Of a stretch of DNA of 6,472 bases, positions 1 to 6,114 are shown in pieces. Origin of the DNA: Methanomassiliicoccales archaeon (GTDB lineage: Archaea; Thermoplasmatota; Thermoplasmata; Sysuiplasmatales; Sysuiplasmataceae); the NCBI GenBank assembly GCA_027365715.1, contig DAHXLZ010000209.1, positions 1 through 6,472 on the forward strand, in the 5' to 3' direction. Numbering within the stretch: position 1 is the first letter of the stretch; the number at the start of each line of letters is the position of its first letter. A model generated the notes under the pieces. The model searched no databases. It was not told where the DNA came from and worked only from the letters and a program-made list of their open reading frames with translations. The translations under genes were made by a program, and so were the position numbers.

Positions 1-1
1 A

Positions 2-1156
2 GCCGTTAATCCTGTTGTCGTGGAGAACGGTGTCGCAAGACTCGCCGAGAGTTCGATTTACCACCTGAATGCTCATTTATTCGGAATTGAAGGCTCAACA
101 GAAATATCCTCATCCACAACTTCATACTTCATAGCCAGGGCAGTCTCCGAACAGAACGTCGATCTCTCGGGCGTTGCCATCGTTGGAGCAGTGGGCGATT
201 TACAGGATTCCAGGTTTGGCAAACTCACCGGAATGAACCGCATCGTGCTTGAAGATGCCGTGAAGTGCCACGCTGTGGAGGCAATCAGGGATGCCCGCTT
301 CTATGGCAAGGAGACAAGGCCGGTGACCAGGCTGCTCGAGTTTTCTGTCGACCCTCCGATACCAGGAGTATCAAACGACAGCGGTGCTGCTGCAAGAGTC
401 CTGGATTCCCTCAATGTTGATTACATCAGTAACGGGACTGAAAAGACATGGTACGAACTGCTTCCGGAGGACAGGACGAAAATTGTTTCATTCATAGTTC
501 AGCGGATGATCGCGGAAGGGCTGCCGCCTTCAGAAATAAACTCAATTGTGGGTGAAACCTATATCGTTCACGACCTCCGCTCCGAGGTAGATGACAGAAT
601 GCCGGGGGATGCGAAGGAATTCGCAACACTTCTGAACGCGTGCGGAAGATATGAGAGATATGACACGGGCCTGAAACTCTGCCTCGGTGAGAGAAAGAAT
701 GTTCTTGAGGATGCACTTTCTCTTCTCGAAGGGCACAGGAAGAACGTTTCAAATGCAATCAGGCTGGTAAAACAGGATGGGCTCAAACAACTCGATGCCG
801 TCCAGTACTTTCATATGCAGGACCGATGTCACGATACAATAGTGGGGACTATTGCTGGCATACTTATGAAGTCAAACGAGGCTGAGGCGGGTAAAGTCAT
901 AATCGGTTTCGCCTTCTCCGAAGGAAAGGTGAAGGTTTCTTCCAGGGGAACGAATGAACTTGTCCATCGCGGTCTCAATCTTTCCGAGGCGATAAGAAAG
1001 GCGGCCGAAGCAGTGGGAGGAATAGGCGGAGGACACAGCGTGGCGGCAGGCGCGACGATTGACATGGGAAAAGAGGAAGAATTCCTCGCCGTGCTCGACG
1101 GCCTTGTTGGATTGCAGCTGAATCGGCGGAATGAAAACACGTCAGTGACGGATTAG
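2..1156 (+). CDS. DHH/RecJ-like single-stranded nucleic-acid exonuclease, C-terminal part (5' partial)
   Basis: This is a RecJ/DHH-superfamily phosphoesterase, probably a manganese-dependent single-strand exonuclease of the archaeal RecJ/GAN kind that acts in replication or repair. The frame is open to the window edge. The six codons before the GTG at 20 read AVNPVV, and the next stretch, HLFGIEGSTEIS, matches the core that follows the DHH motif in this family. The GTG is therefore internal and the true start lies outside. About 384 residues are visible; the family is usually around 450-480, so the N-terminal DxD and DHH metal motifs are probably missing because of the window edge. Visible landmarks are GAVGDLQD (about residue 62 of the visible part), a metal-site region, and GGIGGGHSVAAGA near the C-terminus, the DHHA1 substrate-binding signature. 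The stop is TAG at 1154-1156, inside the convergent argF. Family assignment is confident; the exact substrate is inferred. Confidence 0.87.
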   Translation, partial: AVNPVVVENGVARLAESSIYHLNAHLFGIEGSTEISSSTTSYFIARAVSEQNVDLSGVAIVGAVGDLQDSRFGKLTGMNRIVLEDAVKCHAVEAIRDARFYGKETRPVTRLLEFSVDPPIPGVSNDSGAAARVLDSLNVDYISNGTEKTWYELLPEDRTKIVSFIVQRMIAEGLPPSEINSIVGETYIVHDLRSEVDDRMPGDAKEFATLLNACGRYERYDTGLKLCLGERKNVLEDALSLLEGHRKNVSNAIRLVKQDGLKQLDAVQYFHMQDRCHDTIVGTIAGILMKSNEAEAGKVIIGFAFSEGKVKVSSRGTNELVHRGLNLSEAIRKAAEAVGGIGGGHSVAAGATIDMGKEEEFLAVLDGLVGLQLNRRNENTSVTD

Positions 1157-2083
1157 CCACAGCAGTATTGCCTTCTGGGAATGGAGCCGGTTTTCAGCCT
1201 GATCGAAAATGACGCTCTGATCGGAGTCGATAACATCGTCGGAAATTTCGAGTCCCCTGTGTGCCGGAAGGCAGTGCATTACTATCGCATTCCTGTCAGC
1301 CAGATCGAGCAGCTTCCTGTTGAGCTGGTATGGAATAAAATTCCTTTCCCGCTCCTCCTTCTCGGCTTCCTGGCCCATCGAAACCCAGATGTCAGTGTAA
1401 AGCACGTTGGCCCTGCCAGCGGCAGCCTTCGGATCGTTGACTATCTCGATCCTTGAACCGGTCTCTACGCCGACCGACGCCGCAAGCTGCGAAATACGCT
1501 GCGGAGGCTCGTATCCTTTAGGTGTGGCTGCAACAAAATGCATGCCGGACATGGCAGAGGCAAGCATCAGGGAGTTGCAGACGTTGTTTCCGTCACCAAC
1601 ATATGTCAGCCTGACTCCCTTCAGCTTTCCAAACCTTTCCCTTATTGTCAGCAGGTCTGCAAGCGCCTGGCACGGATGCTCCACGTCGTCAAGTGCATTT
1701 ATGACCGGAATCGATGCACTTTTTGCGAGTTCTTTCATCATTCCGTTGTCGAATGATCTGTAGAATATGCAGTCGACATACCTGCTCAGCACCCTGCCTG
1801 TATCTGCTATTGTCTCACCCCTGCCGAGCTGCATATCCTTCGGATTGAGGTAAAGCGAATCACCGCCGAGATGATTCATAGCCACCTCAGCCGAGATACG
1901 TGTTCTGGTGGAAGATTTCTCAAATATCATTGCAAGCTGTTTGTTTCTCAACGGCCTGCTTTTGATATGGCCGGTGCCCTGCTTCAGTTCCTTCTTGAGC
2001 TTAGCGGCGTTGTTGAGCAGAGACTGAAGTGACTTTCCGGCGTCCAGTATCGAAATGAAGTCCCGCTTCGGTGCTGTTTTCAT
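1142..2083 (-). CDS. argF: ornithine carbamoyltransferase
   Basis: This enzyme joins carbamoyl phosphate and L-ornithine to give citrulline in arginine biosynthesis, in the cytoplasm. The 313 residues are the normal family length. Motifs in order are SSTRTR (57-62, carbamoyl-phosphate binding), HPCQ (136-139), the ornithine-loop TDIWVSMGQE (230-239) and HCLPAHRG (270-277) with the catalytic Cys271. The DxWxSMG and HCLP pair separates it from aspartate carbamoyltransferase. The ATG at 2083 is supported by GGAG at 2093-2090 and a TATA-like box just upstream. No other arginine gene is in the window, so it appears to be transcribed alone. Its last codons and TGA overlap the end of the convergent nuclease gene by 15 bases. 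An anabolic role is the default reading; a catabolic arginine-deiminase role is possible but no arcA or arcC lies nearby. Confidence 0.96.
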   Translation of the reverse strand: MKTAPKRDFISILDAGKSLQSLLNNAAKLKKELKQGTGHIKSRPLRNKQLAMIFEKSSTRTRISAEVAMNHLGGDSLYLNPKDMQLGRGETIADTGRVLSRYVDCIFYRSFDNGMMKELAKSASIPVINALDDVEHPCQALADLLTIRERFGKLKGVRLTYVGDGNNVCNSLMLASAMSGMHFVAATPKGYEPPQRISQLAASVGVETGSRIEIVNDPKAAAGRANVLYTDIWVSMGQEAEKEERERNFIPYQLNRKLLDLADRNAIVMHCLPAHRGLEISDDVIDSDQSVIFDQAENRLHSQKAILLWLIRH

Positions 2084-2089
2084 TTTATT

Positions 2090-2093
2090 CTCC
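2090..2093 (-). promoter_or_regulatory. argF ribosome binding site
   Basis: GGAG lies six bases before the ATG at 2083 on the minus strand and supports that start. It forms the right half of a 13-base perfect inverted repeat, TTCTCCTGGAGAA (2100-2088). Confidence 0.6.
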
Positions 2094-2113
2094 AGGAGAA
2101 TTACGTTGTACCT

Positions 2114-2124
2114 CTTTTATATTT
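2114..2124 (-). promoter_or_regulatory. Archaeal TATA box of argF
   Basis: The minus strand reads AAATATAAAAG here, close to the archaeal TATA consensus. The box begins about 38 bases upstream of the argF ATG. Transcription should then start near 2090-2095 and leave a leader of only about 6 to 12 bases. The position fits a dedicated argF promoter, so argF is probably not co-transcribed with the stress-protein gene upstream. This is inferred from sequence only. Confidence 0.6.
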
Positions 2125-2295
2125 GCAGTATCCGGGGCTTGATTTCGTATTTCCCTTATTGAATCATCAGATAGAATTATTGCATAGCGGCAGGCTCTTA
2201 CTCCCTCACAGATGATTGCAACCGAATGAGCCCGTTGCCATCTTTCTGACTGCAGCTTCACTCTCAGCAAGACATTAAATCAGCAAAGGCAATTT

Positions 2296-2310
2296 AAGCA
2301 GAAAGGAGAA
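2296..2310 (-). terminator. Possible pyrimidine-rich terminator after the universal-stress gene
   Basis: On the minus strand, about 36 bases after the stress-protein stop codon, the sequence TTCTCCTTTCTGCTT appears. Archaeal termination commonly uses T-rich tracts without a strong hairpin, so this is a candidate. The tract is interrupted by C and G and the call is weak. Confidence 0.25.
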
Positions 2311-2345
2311 GCGCATTTTTGTAATCTTCTTACCAGAGAAACAGC

Positions 2346-2795
2346 TTACCTCACTATCATTACCGAGCAGCTTGAATAATGCACAAGCCCGGCAGCTACG
2401 CTGCCGAGAATAAGTCTCTTGAAACCACCAAGACCTCTGGTGCCTGCAACGATTAAATCAACATTCTCTTCAACCGCGTATCTGACGATAGTGTCGACAA
2501 CAGAGCCGTCGCTGATAACGATTTTGACCTTTGGTCTGGCACCTGTGTTTTTTATCACCTTAAGCAGTTCTGCCATGAATCTGTCTGCCTCACGTCTTGC
2601 GCCAATTTCGAGTTTGTCGAATGGCACGTAAACTTCTCCTGAGGTGCTTATCGACGGTAATTCAATAACATGCATTATCGCTAATTCGGCGCCCGCATCG
2701 GCTGCTATTTTTGCGGCCGTTTCGGTCGCTTTTCTTGCACTTTCCGAGCCATCAACTGCAACAAGCACTTTACCCGGCCTGTAATTTTTTACCAC
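2346..2795 (-). CDS. universal stress protein, UspA family, ATP-binding type
   Basis: This is a 149-residue single-domain UspA-like protein, the usual length, cytoplasmic and probably dimeric. The N-terminal strand VLVAVDGSESA (10-20) carries the conserved Asp of the nucleotide pocket. The C-terminal GTRGLGGFKRLILGS (118-132) fits the G-2x-G-9x-G(S/T) phosphate-binding signature, so the protein should bind ATP rather than belong to the non-binding UspA subtype. The start is the GTG at 2795, chosen because GGTGA lies four bases upstream and a TATA-like box lies about 35 bases upstream; the nearby ATG at 2808 is out of frame. It points the same way as argF, 262 bases away, but argF has its own promoter. 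The exact physiological trigger cannot be read from the sequence. Confidence 0.93.
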   Translation of the reverse strand: MVKNYRPGKVLVAVDGSESARKATETAAKIAADAGAELAIMHVIELPSISTSGEVYVPFDKLEIGARREADRFMAELLKVIKNTGARPKVKIVISDGSVVDTIVRYAVEENVDLIVAGTRGLGGFKRLILGSVAAGLVHYSSCSVMIVR

Positions 2796-2799
2796 TCCC

Positions 2800-2804
2800 T
2801 CACC
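2800..2804 (-). promoter_or_regulatory. Ribosome binding site that fixes the GTG start of the stress gene
   Basis: GGTGA on the minus strand, complementary to the 16S rRNA tail, lies four bases before the GTG at 2795. It decides this start over the out-of-frame ATG at 2808. Confidence 0.5.
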
Positions 2805-2828
2805 ACATCCACGTTAGTTGAACAGCAG

Positions 2829-2839
2829 TTATATTTATT
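2829..2839 (-). promoter_or_regulatory. Archaeal TATA box of the universal-stress gene
   Basis: The minus strand reads AATAAATATAA, about 35-40 bases before the GTG start. It would place the transcript start near 2805-2810, giving a leader of about 10-15 bases. The perfect palindrome ATTGCGCAAT (2837-2846) overlaps its upstream edge, where a BRE or an operator would sit. Confidence 0.55.
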
Positions 2840-2903
2840 GCGCAATCGTCTGGCGCGGTGCATTCAATGTCCCTGCGTTGTTGTGCCGGGAAGACCAGCC
2901 GCT

Positions 2904-2951
2904 GGAGTGCATGTGACTGCTGACTTATCTGAGTCCCCTGGACTGCACTCC
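2904..2951. repeat. Inverted repeat, 8-bp arms, nested hairpin
   Basis: GGAGTGCA (2904-2911) and TGCACTCC (2944-2951) are perfect inverted arms around a 32-base interior. That interior holds a second small hairpin, GACT (2922-2925) with AGTC (2932-2935). The structure sits in the long spacer between the stress gene and gap, in no convincing ORF. It could be part of a small RNA, a relic of a mobile element, or chance. I do not recognise an RNA family. Confidence 0.35.
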
Positions 2952-2958
2952 TTTGTAG

Positions 2959-2999
2959 CGGGGATCGTGGCATTCCACCACAGCACAGGATATGCCCCG
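2959..2999. repeat. Second nested stem-loop in the same spacer
   Basis: The arms CGGGG (2959-2963) and CCCCG (2995-2999) enclose GTGG-CATT-CCAC (2967-2978), a 4-bp hairpin. Together with the neighbouring inverted repeat, this gives about 95 bases of potential RNA structure directly before the worn hairpin element at 3024-3073. The stems are short, and folding has not been computed. Confidence 0.25.
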
Positions 3000-3023
3000 G
3001 CAATGAAAGCGACTGCGATTTTG

Positions 3024-3073
3024 TGACATCCTCACCGCCCTGAAGAGCATGGAATGCACTCGCTATTCTTTCA
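3024..3073 (-). repeat. Degenerate hairpin element, copy 1, resembling an IS200/IS605 right end
   Basis: On the minus strand this reads GAAAGAATAGCGAG, then a worn hairpin around GCTCTTCAGGGC, then GTGAGGATGTCA. The order GAAT, GC-rich hairpin, GAGGATGTCA is, from memory, the look of right ends of IS200/IS605 (tnpB-carrying) elements. The 35 bases at 3039-3073 match 28 of 35 positions, without gaps, with 4432-4466 on the other side of gap. The hairpin arms here have lost several pairs, so it is probably an old relic. No tnpA or tnpB ORF with zinc-finger or DDE-like motifs is present beside it. Confidence 0.4.
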
Positions 3074-3140
3074 GACAACATTGTAACAAAGTATCCTTGC
3101 AACAATGCAGATAATGCAACTCAGCCTCCTGCTGGAGGGA

Positions 3141-3287
3141 ATGAAAGAGTTCAATACTTCATATGAACATGGCGTAGCAGGCCGAAATATGCGGGATGGC
3201 AGCATCATGAAAAACTTCAATTATGGTTGTGCGTGGAAGCGGACGAAGCAATCCGGGTCTTTGCCTTGCTCTGATTGGAGGAGTTGA
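3141..3287 (+). CDS. Possible 48-codon small ORF directly upstream of gap (doubtful)
   Basis: An ATG at 3141 follows GGAGG (3134-3138) by two bases and opens a 48-residue frame, MKEFNTSYEHGVAG onward. Its TGA (3285-3287) lies two bases before the gap TTG start, and the gap Shine-Dalgarno sequence is inside its last codons. The arrangement would allow translational coupling to the weak TTG start. The peptide resembles no family I know, has no signal peptide or membrane segment, and its Shine-Dalgarno spacing is short. It may equally be chance in a GC-balanced leader. Confidence 0.2.
   Translation: MKEFNTSYEHGVAGRNMRDGSIMKNFNYGCAWKRTKQSGSLPCSDWRS
3277..3283 (+). promoter_or_regulatory. Ribosome binding site that fixes the TTG start of gap
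   Basis: GGAGGAG is a near-ideal Shine-Dalgarno sequence, six bases before the TTG at 3290. The TTG at 3275 begins upstream of it and the TTG at 3284 abuts it with no spacing, so neither can be served by it. Confidence 0.75.
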
Positions 3288-3289
3288 GC

Positions 3290-4312
3290 TTGCGTATTGC
3301 AATAAATGGCTTCGGCAGGATAGGTCGTGCTTTTTTCAGAGTGGCGTGCAAAAACAAGGATATTGACATTATAGCCATCAATGACCTGGTTGACATGAGA
3401 ATCATGTCCCACCTCCTCAAACACGATTCTGTATTCGGGAAATTTGACGGAAAGGTGGAAATCAGCGATTCCCAGCTGATAGTGGACGAAAAGGAAATTG
3501 CGTTCCTCAGGAACGATGTGCCAAATGAGCTTCCATGGGGTAAAATGGATATCGATGTCGTTGTTGAATCCACCGGCGTATTTGCTGAGAGGGAAAGGGC
3601 GATGAGGCACCTGACTGCCGGCGCAAAGAGAGTGCTGATTTCCGCACCCGCAAAGCAGCCTGACATCACCATAGTTCCAGGCGTCAACGGAGAACTCTAT
3701 GATCCTGATAAACACAGGATAATTTCGATGGCTTCATGCACGACAAACTGCCTTGCGCCTGTGGCAAGCGTGCTCAATTCCAATTTTCGCATCCTCAATG
3801 GATTCATGACGACTGTTCATGCTTATACCAACGACCAGGTTGTACTGGACTTTCCGCACAGGGATTTGAGAAGAGCCCGCTCGGCCGCGATGAATATTAT
3901 CCCTACAACAACAGGTGCCGCGAAATCCATAGGTGAAGTTATTCCTGATTTGAAAGGGAAGCTGGAAGGTCTTGCCCTCAGGGTTCCCGTTCCTGATGTT
4001 TCGATGGTAGATCTCACAGTTATGGTCGAAAAACATACAAATGTGGATGAAGTTAACAGAGTGCTGCAGGATGCATCCATTAACCGTCTACGCGGAATTG
4101 TAGAATATGTGGAAGAACCAATCGTTTCCCAGGACATCCTGGGAAATGCCGCTTCATCTATTGTGGACGGGTTGTTGACAGGAGTAGTTCAGGGGAATCT
4201 TGTGAAGGTACTTGCATGGTACGATAATGAGTGGGGATACTCAAATAGACTCGTAGACACCATCACCGGCATCATCGGAAGAAAGCCACACCGCGGGCCA
4301 ACCGAACAATAA
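3290..4312 (+). CDS. gap: glyceraldehyde-3-phosphate dehydrogenase, bacterial-type (type I), phosphorylating
   Basis: The enzyme catalyses reversible oxidative phosphorylation of glyceraldehyde-3-phosphate to 1,3-bisphosphoglycerate with NAD(P), in glycolysis and gluconeogenesis. With the TTG at 3290 it has 340 residues and begins MRIAINGFGRIGR, exactly the usual family start; the longer frame from 3275 would add five residues absent from homologues. Visible are the Rossmann motif NGFGRIGR (6-13), AINDLVD with Asp32 favouring NAD, the active-site SMASCTTNCLAP with catalytic Cys150, the proton-accepting His177 in TTVHAYTNDQ, PTTTGAAKSIGEV, and the C-terminal WYDNEWGYSNR. These are type I hallmarks, unlike the divergent archaeal GAPDH (type II). 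LDFPH replaces the common LDLPH near the coenzyme site, so mixed NAD/NADP use is possible. It stands alone, without pgk or tpi. In an archaeal host, transfer from bacteria is a reasonable inference. Confidence 0.97.
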   Translation: MRIAINGFGRIGRAFFRVACKNKDIDIIAINDLVDMRIMSHLLKHDSVFGKFDGKVEISDSQLIVDEKEIAFLRNDVPNELPWGKMDIDVVVESTGVFAERERAMRHLTAGAKRVLISAPAKQPDITIVPGVNGELYDPDKHRIISMASCTTNCLAPVASVLNSNFRILNGFMTTVHAYTNDQVVLDFPHRDLRRARSAAMNIIPTTTGAAKSIGEVIPDLKGKLEGLALRVPVPDVSMVDLTVMVEKHTNVDEVNRVLQDASINRLRGIVEYVEEPIVSQDILGNAASSIVDGLLTGVVQGNLVKVLAWYDNEWGYSNRLVDTITGIIGRKPHRGPTEQ

Positions 4313-4388
4313 CACATCAATGTCAGGCCTTCTCTGGCATGATAATGCGGCTCCATTTCGGGTGCGGTGAATGTGATTCCTTGTGCGG

Positions 4389-4402
4389 CTTTTCTCCTCT
4401 TC
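4389..4402 (+). terminator. Possible T-rich terminator after gap
   Basis: CTTTTCTCCTCTTC lies about 75 bases after the gap stop codon on the plus strand. A pyrimidine tract like this could end the gap transcript in an archaeon. It carries no strong hairpin and the call is tentative. Confidence 0.3.
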
Positions 4403-4421
4403 ATCTGAAAGGATTGGCTCG

Positions 4422-4466
4422 CTTACCCCGGCCTTAAGACCGGGAAATGCGCTCGCGATTCTTTCA
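4422..4466 (-). repeat. Hairpin element, copy 2 (related to 3024-3073)
   Basis: CCCGG (4427-4431) and CCGGG (4440-4444) form a stem around CCTTAAGA, followed on the plus strand by AAATGCGCTCGCGATTCTTTCA (22 bases in two parts: AAATGCGCTCG and CGATTCTTTCA). The 35 bases at 4432-4466 share 28 positions with 3039-3073, in the same orientation. The stem is better kept here than in copy 1, but the terminal GAGGATGTCA-like end is not kept. It sits between the convergent ends of gap and the peptidase gene, so it could also serve as a termination or RNA-stability structure. Confidence 0.45.
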
Positions 4467-4487
4467 ATTCGGCAAATGCCATATAAA

Positions 4488-6068
4488 TCAATCATCCAGA
4501 AGATGATTTTCCAGGAAGGTCAGCATCCTCATGTTAGAGTCTATGATGTTGTAAAGCTTTGAGAAGATGTGCCCTTCGTCCTCGTAATATTTGAAATCTA
4601 CAGGCATGCCAAGGCTTTCGAGTTTTTCCTTTGCCTGAATAGACTCCTCCAGCGGACATCGCGGATCATTGGCTCCCGCGATTATCTGTACCGGAGCCCT
4701 TATTCTCTCCAGAAAAAATACAGGGGATGCTTCCCTGAATCTCTTTGTGTCTTTTTGCGGATTTCCCATATTCTGCAAATCCCAGAACCTGAGGTCTTCA
4801 CGTTCGTTCTCCATTTCTGTGAACCAGTTAAGAAAGGGAACCCTGGATGAGCCGCAAATCCATCTGTCTGCGTGCTTTGCAAGCGCACACATCGTGAGAT
4901 ATCCGCCGAAAGACTCACCCGTCACTGCAATCCTTTTTGAGTCGACCCAACCTTCCCGCACAAGATAGTCCGCAGCCGATACACAGTCAGCAAGGTCGAG
5001 ATTGCCCATCACAAACCTGTTTGCCTCCATGAATTTCCTGCCCGAACCGGTACTTCCTCTGTAATTAGGCGCAATAATCGCAATACCCCTTGAGAGCATC
5101 ATCTGCCTCAACGGTGCCCAGTAGTTGCTCGCCTGCCATGCTGGACCACCGTGTATCTCCACGACAGCAGGCAATCTTTCGCCCCTCTTCCTGCATTCAG
5201 GGACGAAGAGCAATGCGCTGATACTCAGGCCGTCTGCCATGCTTCTGTAATTCACTTTCGTTCCGTCGATAAACCGGCTGACATCGATGTCTCCGGCTAT
5301 GCTGCGTGTTATCTGGAGGAAACTGTCCTCTTCGATGGAATATCTGAAGATATCCGATGATACTCTGCTGCCGCTGAACAGGAAATAGACATGCTTTGAG
5401 TCCGAAGAGAACTTTATGCTGTGAACAAAGCCGGAGGCGAATTCGGGCTTCCTGACCATTACGGGGCTACCGCGATAATCGAGTTCCTGTATCTCGAGGT
5501 ATGCATTGACACCGTCATTCACGGCATATGCAATCCATCTGGAATCGCGTGACATCACAGGGCTCAAGTGTTCCATCTTGCCGCTGGTTATCCAGGTGAT
5601 TCCTCCACCGTCGACGTGAAGAATGCCGACGTGACTGTATCCGCTGTCCGAGGAAAGAAACGAAAGCATCCTTCCATCGGCTGACCAGCAGGGGGACGAG
5701 GCATCAATTCTTCTTCCAGTCTCCGGATCTGTGACAGGCGACATGACGCCACTATCCACGTCGACGATAAACACCGCATTTTCCTGGCCCGAAACGAGTG
5801 AAGTCACGGCGAGCCTCTTTCCGTCGGGGGAAAAATCTGCGGTGTCGTCTGAAAATTGATGATGTGTAATCCTTCTGAAGTCGCCTCCGGTGACGTCGAG
5901 GACATATGTTGCAAAGTCACCTTCCCTGTTGGCGACCAGGGCAGCATGCTTCCAGTCCGGAGAGAAGCTGGCATGCGGTGAGATGGAATATTCTGAGAAG
6001 GGAGTGAGGTTGGCGGCATTCAGGCGGCCCGGGTCACCGTCTGGTTGATCAAGCATGAGTTCGTACAA
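4488..6068 (-). CDS. S9 family serine peptidase (prolyl oligopeptidase/acylaminoacyl-peptidase type), main part of a frameshifted gene
   Basis: This is a cytoplasmic peptidase that probably trims short peptides. Counting from the TTG at 6068, 526 residues are seen. Residues 1-270 carry TolB/PD40-like propeller repeats (FSPDWKHAALVANR, FSPDGKRLAVTS, WSADGRMLSFLSS, MSRDSRWIAYAV). Residues 280-526 are an alpha/beta hydrolase with the oxyanion motif HGGP (306-309), NYRGSTGSG (335-343), the nucleophile Ser386 in GESFGG, Asp468 in GANDPRCP and His500 in EDEGH, so the triad is complete. The propeller is truncated at this start: the frame stays open upstream to a TGA at 6167-6165 with no ATG, and the missing N-terminus lies in another frame at 6115-6372. 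Removing one T from the T7 run (6128-6134) restores one 627-residue protein, normal for the family. TTG at 6068 is probably not a real start. No signal peptide is seen. S9C-like is my best guess at subfamily. Confidence 0.9.
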   Translation of the reverse strand: MYELMLDQPDGDPGRLNAANLTPFSEYSISPHASFSPDWKHAALVANREGDFATYVLDVTGGDFRRITHHQFSDDTADFSPDGKRLAVTSLVSGQENAVFIVDVDSGVMSPVTDPETGRRIDASSPCWSADGRMLSFLSSDSGYSHVGILHVDGGGITWITSGKMEHLSPVMSRDSRWIAYAVNDGVNAYLEIQELDYRGSPVMVRKPEFASGFVHSIKFSSDSKHVYFLFSGSRVSSDIFRYSIEEDSFLQITRSIAGDIDVSRFIDGTKVNYRSMADGLSISALLFVPECRKRGERLPAVVEIHGGPAWQASNYWAPLRQMMLSRGIAIIAPNYRGSTGSGRKFMEANRFVMGNLDLADCVSAADYLVREGWVDSKRIAVTGESFGGYLTMCALAKHADRWICGSSRVPFLNWFTEMENEREDLRFWDLQNMGNPQKDTKRFREASPVFFLERIRAPVQIIAGANDPRCPLEESIQAKEKLESLGMPVDFKYYEDEGHIFSKLYNIIDSNMRMLTFLENHLLDD

Positions 6069-6114
6069 GTCATATCTTTCATCCCCCCGGTGATCTGAAA
6101 AGTAGGCAAGTTTC

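Noticed and set aside
20..22. GTG at 20 as the start of the nuclease gene
   Set aside because: The frame is open to the left edge with family-like residues (AVNPVV) before the GTG, no ribosome site precedes it, and the catalytic DHH region would be missing.
2085..2270. A 61-codon minus-strand frame just upstream of argF, ending in TAA two bases before the argF ATG region
   Set aside because: It starts with TTG, has no Shine-Dalgarno sequence and no recognisable motif, and the argF TATA box lies inside its end. The tight spacing to argF is suggestive, but the argF promoter explains the sequence better.
2838..3026. A 62-codon plus-strand frame with CIQCPC, briefly considered as a zinc-finger remnant of TnpB
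   Set aside because: Only one Cys cluster, no second CxxC pair and no other TnpB motif, and the relic right end nearby points the other way.
2800..3105. A 101-codon minus-strand frame covering the spacer before the stress gene
   Set aside because: It runs over the stress-gene promoter, both inverted repeats and the IS-like hairpin; the translation is low-complexity and matches no family I know.
3275..3277. TTG at 3275 as the start of gap
   Set aside because: It lies upstream of the GGAGGAG ribosome site and adds residues MEELS not found before the conserved RIAINGFGRIGR start.
3221..3715. A 164-codon minus-strand frame (and a 156-codon one in the next frame) opposite gap
   Set aside because: Both are antisense shadows of the strongly supported gap gene, with no family features of their own.
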